DNA of 6,660 nt from JAAXVZ01 sp964392465 (lineage in GTDB: Archaea > Nanobdellota > Nanobdellia > Woesearchaeales > GW2011-AR15), in NCBI GenBank assembly GCA_964392465.1, contig CAYMPC010000052.1, positions 1 to 6,660 of the forward strand, written 5' to 3'. A model generated the notes under the pieces. It ran no database searches and was not told the DNA's origin. It saw only the letters and a list, made by a program, of their open reading frames with translations. Positions within the stretch are counted from its first letter, which is position 1, and each line of letters opens with the position of its first letter. Below, one piece after another: positions 4,025 to 6,660 of this stretch. Position numbers and translations under genes: made by a program.

Positions 4025-5914
4025 TTACTTTATTCTAACAGCTTCTAAATTTCTTGGTGCTATTGTTTCAACTTTGAATATTTTGTGAAGGCTGCTTGCC
4101 AAATCCAGACATCTTGAATTTTCTCCATGGTTAATTAAAATTTTTTTAGGTCTTGGGTTGCAATGAGCAACAAAATTCATCAGTTCTTTTCTGTCTGAAT
4201 GATCAGAAATCTCTAATTTATGGACTTCCATTTTAATCTGAGTAATCTCTTGCTTCTGCCCAGCTTTGAAGATTATTTCTCTTTCACCATTTTGTATTCT
4301 CCTTCCCAATGAGCCTTCTCCTTGATAAGAAGAAAACACCATGCTATTATTTGGGTTATCTGCCAGTGCTTTTAGATATTCTACAGAAGGACCTCCCATA
4401 AGCATTCCGCTTGTTGCCAAAATAATACAAGATTTTGTTTCTTCCAGGACTTGCTGCCTTTCTTTTGGAGAGCCGACTTCTTTGAATATTTTTGATAAGA
4501 AGGGATTGTTGTCTCTGTGAAAAATCTGCTTTCTTATCTCGCTATTTAAATATTCAGGATAGGCAGTATGAATTGCTGTAATATCCCATACTAACCCATC
4601 AACAAAAACTTGAATTTCTTCAACTTGTTTTGTCCTTATTAGCTCTTCAATTATAATCATTAAATCCTGAGCTCTTCCTAATCCTAAGACAGGAATAAGA
4701 ATCTTCCCTCCTCTTTTAACAGTCTCATTTATTACATCTCTCAGATAATCATAAATCTCTTTTTTTGTAGGCTGCATATTCTCCTTACCACCATAAGTTG
4801 CCTCTATCATTAAAGTTTCTAATCTTGGGAATTGTGTTGCAGCAGGGCTTATCATGACACTTTTTCCATATTTCATATCTCCTGTGTATACTAAATTATG
4901 AAGACCATTTCCAATATGAAGATGAATCATTGCACTCCCTAATACATGACCAGCATTGTAAAAAGTCAATCTAACATCAGGCGTAACATCTGTTACTTCT
5001 TCATAGTCTAATGTAATTGTATGCTTGACCATCTCTTTAATTTCTTCACTTGTGTACAAAGGTTCTTTTCCCTCTGCTCTGGCAATTTTTACATAATCCA
5101 ACATTAATAAGGACATTATATCTCTTGTTGGCTCTGTGCAATAGACAGGGCCTTTGTATCCAAATTTAAATAAATAAGGAATGAAACCGCTATGATCCAC
5201 ATGAGAATGAGATACAATAATAGCATCTAATTCATTAATATCAAATTCAGGCGCTTCAAGTAAAGGATAAGCATTGCTTTCATCTGCAACATCAATACCG
5301 CAATCCAATAAAATTCTTGATTCTGGTGTTTGTAATAAAATACTGCTTCTTCCAACTTGTCTTGCTGCTCCCAAATAAGTTAATCTTATCCATTCATCTT
5401 TTTTTGCTCTAAGCCAACCATTATAAATTCTCTGTCCAACTTTATTTAGGAATTTTCTTCTATAATCAGAATTCTGATATAGAACAGACCTTATATTTTC
5501 AATAAGCTGTGATTTTAACGCAGGTGTTCTTTTGATGAAAGGCACCCATAATGTTTTTTCTCTGATGGTTCTTAAGTTTTCTCCTTGCTTTCCTATTGCT
5601 ACTCCTGGCTTTTCAGCTTCTATAACAACAATAGATCTCTGAGGATCAAAGATTATCTGGGCTATTTCAGCATCTTCAGGAATTATCTCCCTTATCTCTT
5701 TTTCAGCTAATTCTCTATCATGAGTGATAGAAGGATCTGGCCTTAACTCTACTCTTTTTTTAATCTTATTAACAATATCTTTTATTATCCCATTATTGTC
5801 AAAAAAGAAATCTTTGTCTTTTGTATATAAAACTATATTTGCGCCTTCAAATCCGGCGTCTGATATTTTTCCATGTGGTAATTCTTTTAGAATTTCGTCT
5901 AATATTTCTGTCAT
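4025..5914 (-). CDS. aCPSF1: aCPSF1/FttA: KH-domain beta-CASP ribonuclease and transcription termination factor
   Basis: This 629-residue protein belongs to the universal archaeal family related to eukaryotic CPSF73, known to cleave RNA at U-rich 3' ends and drive transcription termination. N-terminal KH domains span about 1-145, with the loop GKQG at 108-111. The metallo-beta-lactamase core starts near YLGAARQVGRS (180-190). HSHVDH (236-241) gives His236, His238, Asp240 and His241; AGHVLGS has His323 and TGD has Asp346. The beta-CASP part carries EATYG (371-375), PVLGLGRAQ (408-416), ATSGML (500-505), SDHSD with His572 and INHGE with His596. Every catalytic motif is intact and the length is typical (about 630-640). 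The start is set by a strong ribosome-binding site. It follows psmB, a neighbourhood I recall from other archaea such as methanogens. Confidence 0.97.
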   Translation of the reverse strand: MTEILDEILKELPHGKISDAGFEGANIVLYTKDKDFFFDNNGIIKDIVNKIKKRVELRPDPSITHDRELAEKEIREIIPEDAEIAQIIFDPQRSIVVIEAEKPGVAIGKQGENLRTIREKTLWVPFIKRTPALKSQLIENIRSVLYQNSDYRRKFLNKVGQRIYNGWLRAKKDEWIRLTYLGAARQVGRSSILLQTPESRILLDCGIDVADESNAYPLLEAPEFDINELDAIIVSHSHVDHSGFIPYLFKFGYKGPVYCTEPTRDIMSLLMLDYVKIARAEGKEPLYTSEEIKEMVKHTITLDYEEVTDVTPDVRLTFYNAGHVLGSAMIHLHIGNGLHNLVYTGDMKYGKSVMISPAATQFPRLETLMIEATYGGKENMQPTKKEIYDYLRDVINETVKRGGKILIPVLGLGRAQDLMIIIEELIRTKQVEEIQVFVDGLVWDITAIHTAYPEYLNSEIRKQIFHRDNNPFLSKIFKEVGSPKERQQVLEETKSCIILATSGMLMGGPSVEYLKALADNPNNSMVFSSYQGEGSLGRRIQNGEREIIFKAGQKQEITQIKMEVHKLEISDHSDRKELMNFVAHCNPRPKKILINHGENSRCLDLASSLHKIFKVETIAPRNLEAVRIK

Positions 5915-5920
5915 TGAGAA

Positions 5921-5928
5921 AACCTCCT
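5921..5928 (-). promoter_or_regulatory. Strong Shine-Dalgarno site of aCPSF1
   Basis: On the minus strand AGGAGGTT lies about 8 bases before the ATG at 5914-5912. It fixes the aCPSF1 start and shows that this mRNA has a leader, unlike the rpiB and signal peptidase messages. Confidence 0.75.
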
Positions 5929-5988
5929 AATATTTCCTAAAATCATGTTAGATTTTGTCTTTAAACAATATTATATTTATTTTTTTAA

Positions 5989-5998
5989 TTATATATAA
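5989..5998 (-). promoter_or_regulatory. Possible TATA box of aCPSF1
   Basis: TTATATATAA would place a start near 5967 and a leader of about 50 bases. The 97-base gap between psmB and aCPSF1 is so AT-rich that other boxes, such as GTTTAAAGA at 5958-5966, are equally possible. Confidence 0.3.
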
Positions 5999-5999
5999 C

Positions 6000-6011
6000 A
6001 AAATAAAAAAA
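6000..6011 (-). terminator. T-tract directly after psmB
   Basis: On the minus strand seven T, one A and four T follow the psmB TAA without a gap. This U-run could terminate psmB transcripts or serve as an aCPSF1 cleavage site, so that aCPSF1 is partly uncoupled from psmB. Confidence 0.4.
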
Positions 6012-6656
6012 TTATTTTGTCGATACACTGACAAAAAGTTCTTTTGAGAAAACCTTTTTGACACCGTCTTTATTTATGACAACAACGTCAATGCCGTCTC
6101 CTGATGCAGAATCTCTCTGCAGTGCAGAATTTATTCCTTTAACAGCAAGATCAACAGCTTGTTCTTGTGTCATATCTTTCTTGTATTGAGCATCAAACAC
6201 TCCAAATGCAAATGTTCCTCCTGAGCCTGATGCAACAAAGTCATCAACATCGCTTATAGATCCATCTGGGTATATATCATAGAGATGCGATCCCTCATTA
6301 TCATATCCAGCAAACAAGAAATGAACAATTCCAGGAATAGCTGAGAATCTTCTTATGCTGTTATATACAATTCCAGCTGTCATGTTTGCTCCTTCTTTGA
6401 CACTGTTTTCTCTGCCGCTTCTTAACCTTCTCAAAACAAGCTCTGCTTTGATAAGTTTTACTATCAATTGAATGTCAGAGACACTTCCAGCTGTTGTTAG
6501 TGCCATCTTATCATCTACAGGCAACACTTTATCTACTTTCTTGCCGGCAATAAAGCTGCCAGCTGTTGCTCTTTTGTCTGCTGCCAAAACAACGCAGTCC
6601 TTTGCTACAATAGCTACTGTTGTTGTACCAGTTTTCATAATTTCATTATTGTCCAT
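6012..6656 (-). CDS. psmB: Proteasome beta subunit (catalytic, 20S core)
   Basis: This 214-residue Ntn-hydrolase is the catalytic subunit of the archaeal 20S proteasome, which degrades unfolded proteins delivered by regulatory ATPases. A 10-residue propeptide ends in Gly10, and self-cleavage would expose Thr11 of TTTVAIV as the N-terminal nucleophile. In mature numbering Asp17 (Asp27, in AADKRATAG) and Lys33 (Lys43) are both present. SGSGG (about 143-147) and SASGDGIDVV near the C-terminus are also family features. All active-site residues are intact, so this is an active beta, not an alpha, subunit. The ATG is 4 bases from the window edge, so its upstream signals are not visible; an internal ATG at codon 7 would leave a 4-residue propeptide and remains possible. 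aCPSF1 follows 97 bases downstream on the same strand. Confidence 0.96.
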   Translation of the reverse strand: MDNNEIMKTGTTTVAIVAKDCVVLAADKRATAGSFIAGKKVDKVLPVDDKMALTTAGSVSDIQLIVKLIKAELVLRRLRSGRENSVKEGANMTAGIVYNSIRRFSAIPGIVHFLFAGYDNEGSHLYDIYPDGSISDVDDFVASGSGGTFAFGVFDAQYKKDMTQEQAVDLAVKGINSALQRDSASGDGIDVVVINKDGVKKVFSKELFVSVSTK

Positions 6657-6660
6657 AGTT

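Noticed and set aside
5724..5930. Open frame of 68 codons on the plus strand over the aCPSF1 start
   Set aside because: It is opposite the conserved KH region of aCPSF1; its hydrophobic look comes from reading the antisense of charged codons.
1..6660. CRISPR arrays, insertion sequences, integrase sites, toxin-antitoxin or defence genes
   Set aside because: No regular repeat-spacer pattern, transposase, terminal inverted repeats, recombinase or defence-protein motif was seen; every sizeable gene is metabolic or housekeeping.

Overview
The window looks like a fragment of an AT-rich archaeal genome. Four things point to Archaea: an archaeal-type SRP RNA, a proteasome beta subunit next to the KH/metallo-beta-lactamase/beta-CASP protein aCPSF1 (FttA), an ER/archaeal-type (Ser-His-Asp) signal peptidase, and TATA boxes about 25 bases upstream of inferred transcription starts. 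Strong AT bias, small compact genes and the unusual archaeal pair RpiB + Rpe suggest a DPANN-type lineage (Woesearchaeota/Pacearchaeota-like). That assignment is inference; no rRNA is present.

Plus-strand left part: the tail of an unidentified gene (2-82) is followed by a TATA box and a tight operon, rpiB (145-618), rpe (606-1256) and a small COG2220-like metallo-beta-lactamase-fold hydrolase (1253-1894). The reading frames overlap by 13 and 4 bases. RpiB and Rpe interconvert pentose 5-phosphates (non-oxidative pentose phosphate pathway). The hydrolase may act on a related sugar phosphate, but that is unproven.

Middle (1895-3165): the gene-free stretch 1895-2473 is not empty. It holds a two-way T-tract terminator (about 1955-1975), a GC-enriched hairpin block that may be a small RNA (1982-2045), the SRP RNA on the minus strand (about 2060-2334) with its own TATA box, and a 23-codon hydrophobic ORF (2393-2464). 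Upstream of these lies a signal peptidase gene (2474-3034, minus). SRP RNA and signal peptidase serve the same export route, so this is a small protein-secretion locus. The peptidase promoter is bracketed by two near-identical 24-base repeats carrying the dyad TACT-N4-AGTA, which look like operator sites.

Right part, all minus strand: psmB (6012-6656) is followed by aCPSF1 (4025-5914) and, 22 bases further, a MscS-type channel (3166-4002). These cover protein turnover, 3'-end formation/transcription termination and osmotic protection. Most of the window is core housekeeping. The least explained items are the paired repeats at the signal peptidase promoter, the hydrophobic reading frame continuing in frame after that gene's TAG stop, and the possible small RNA.
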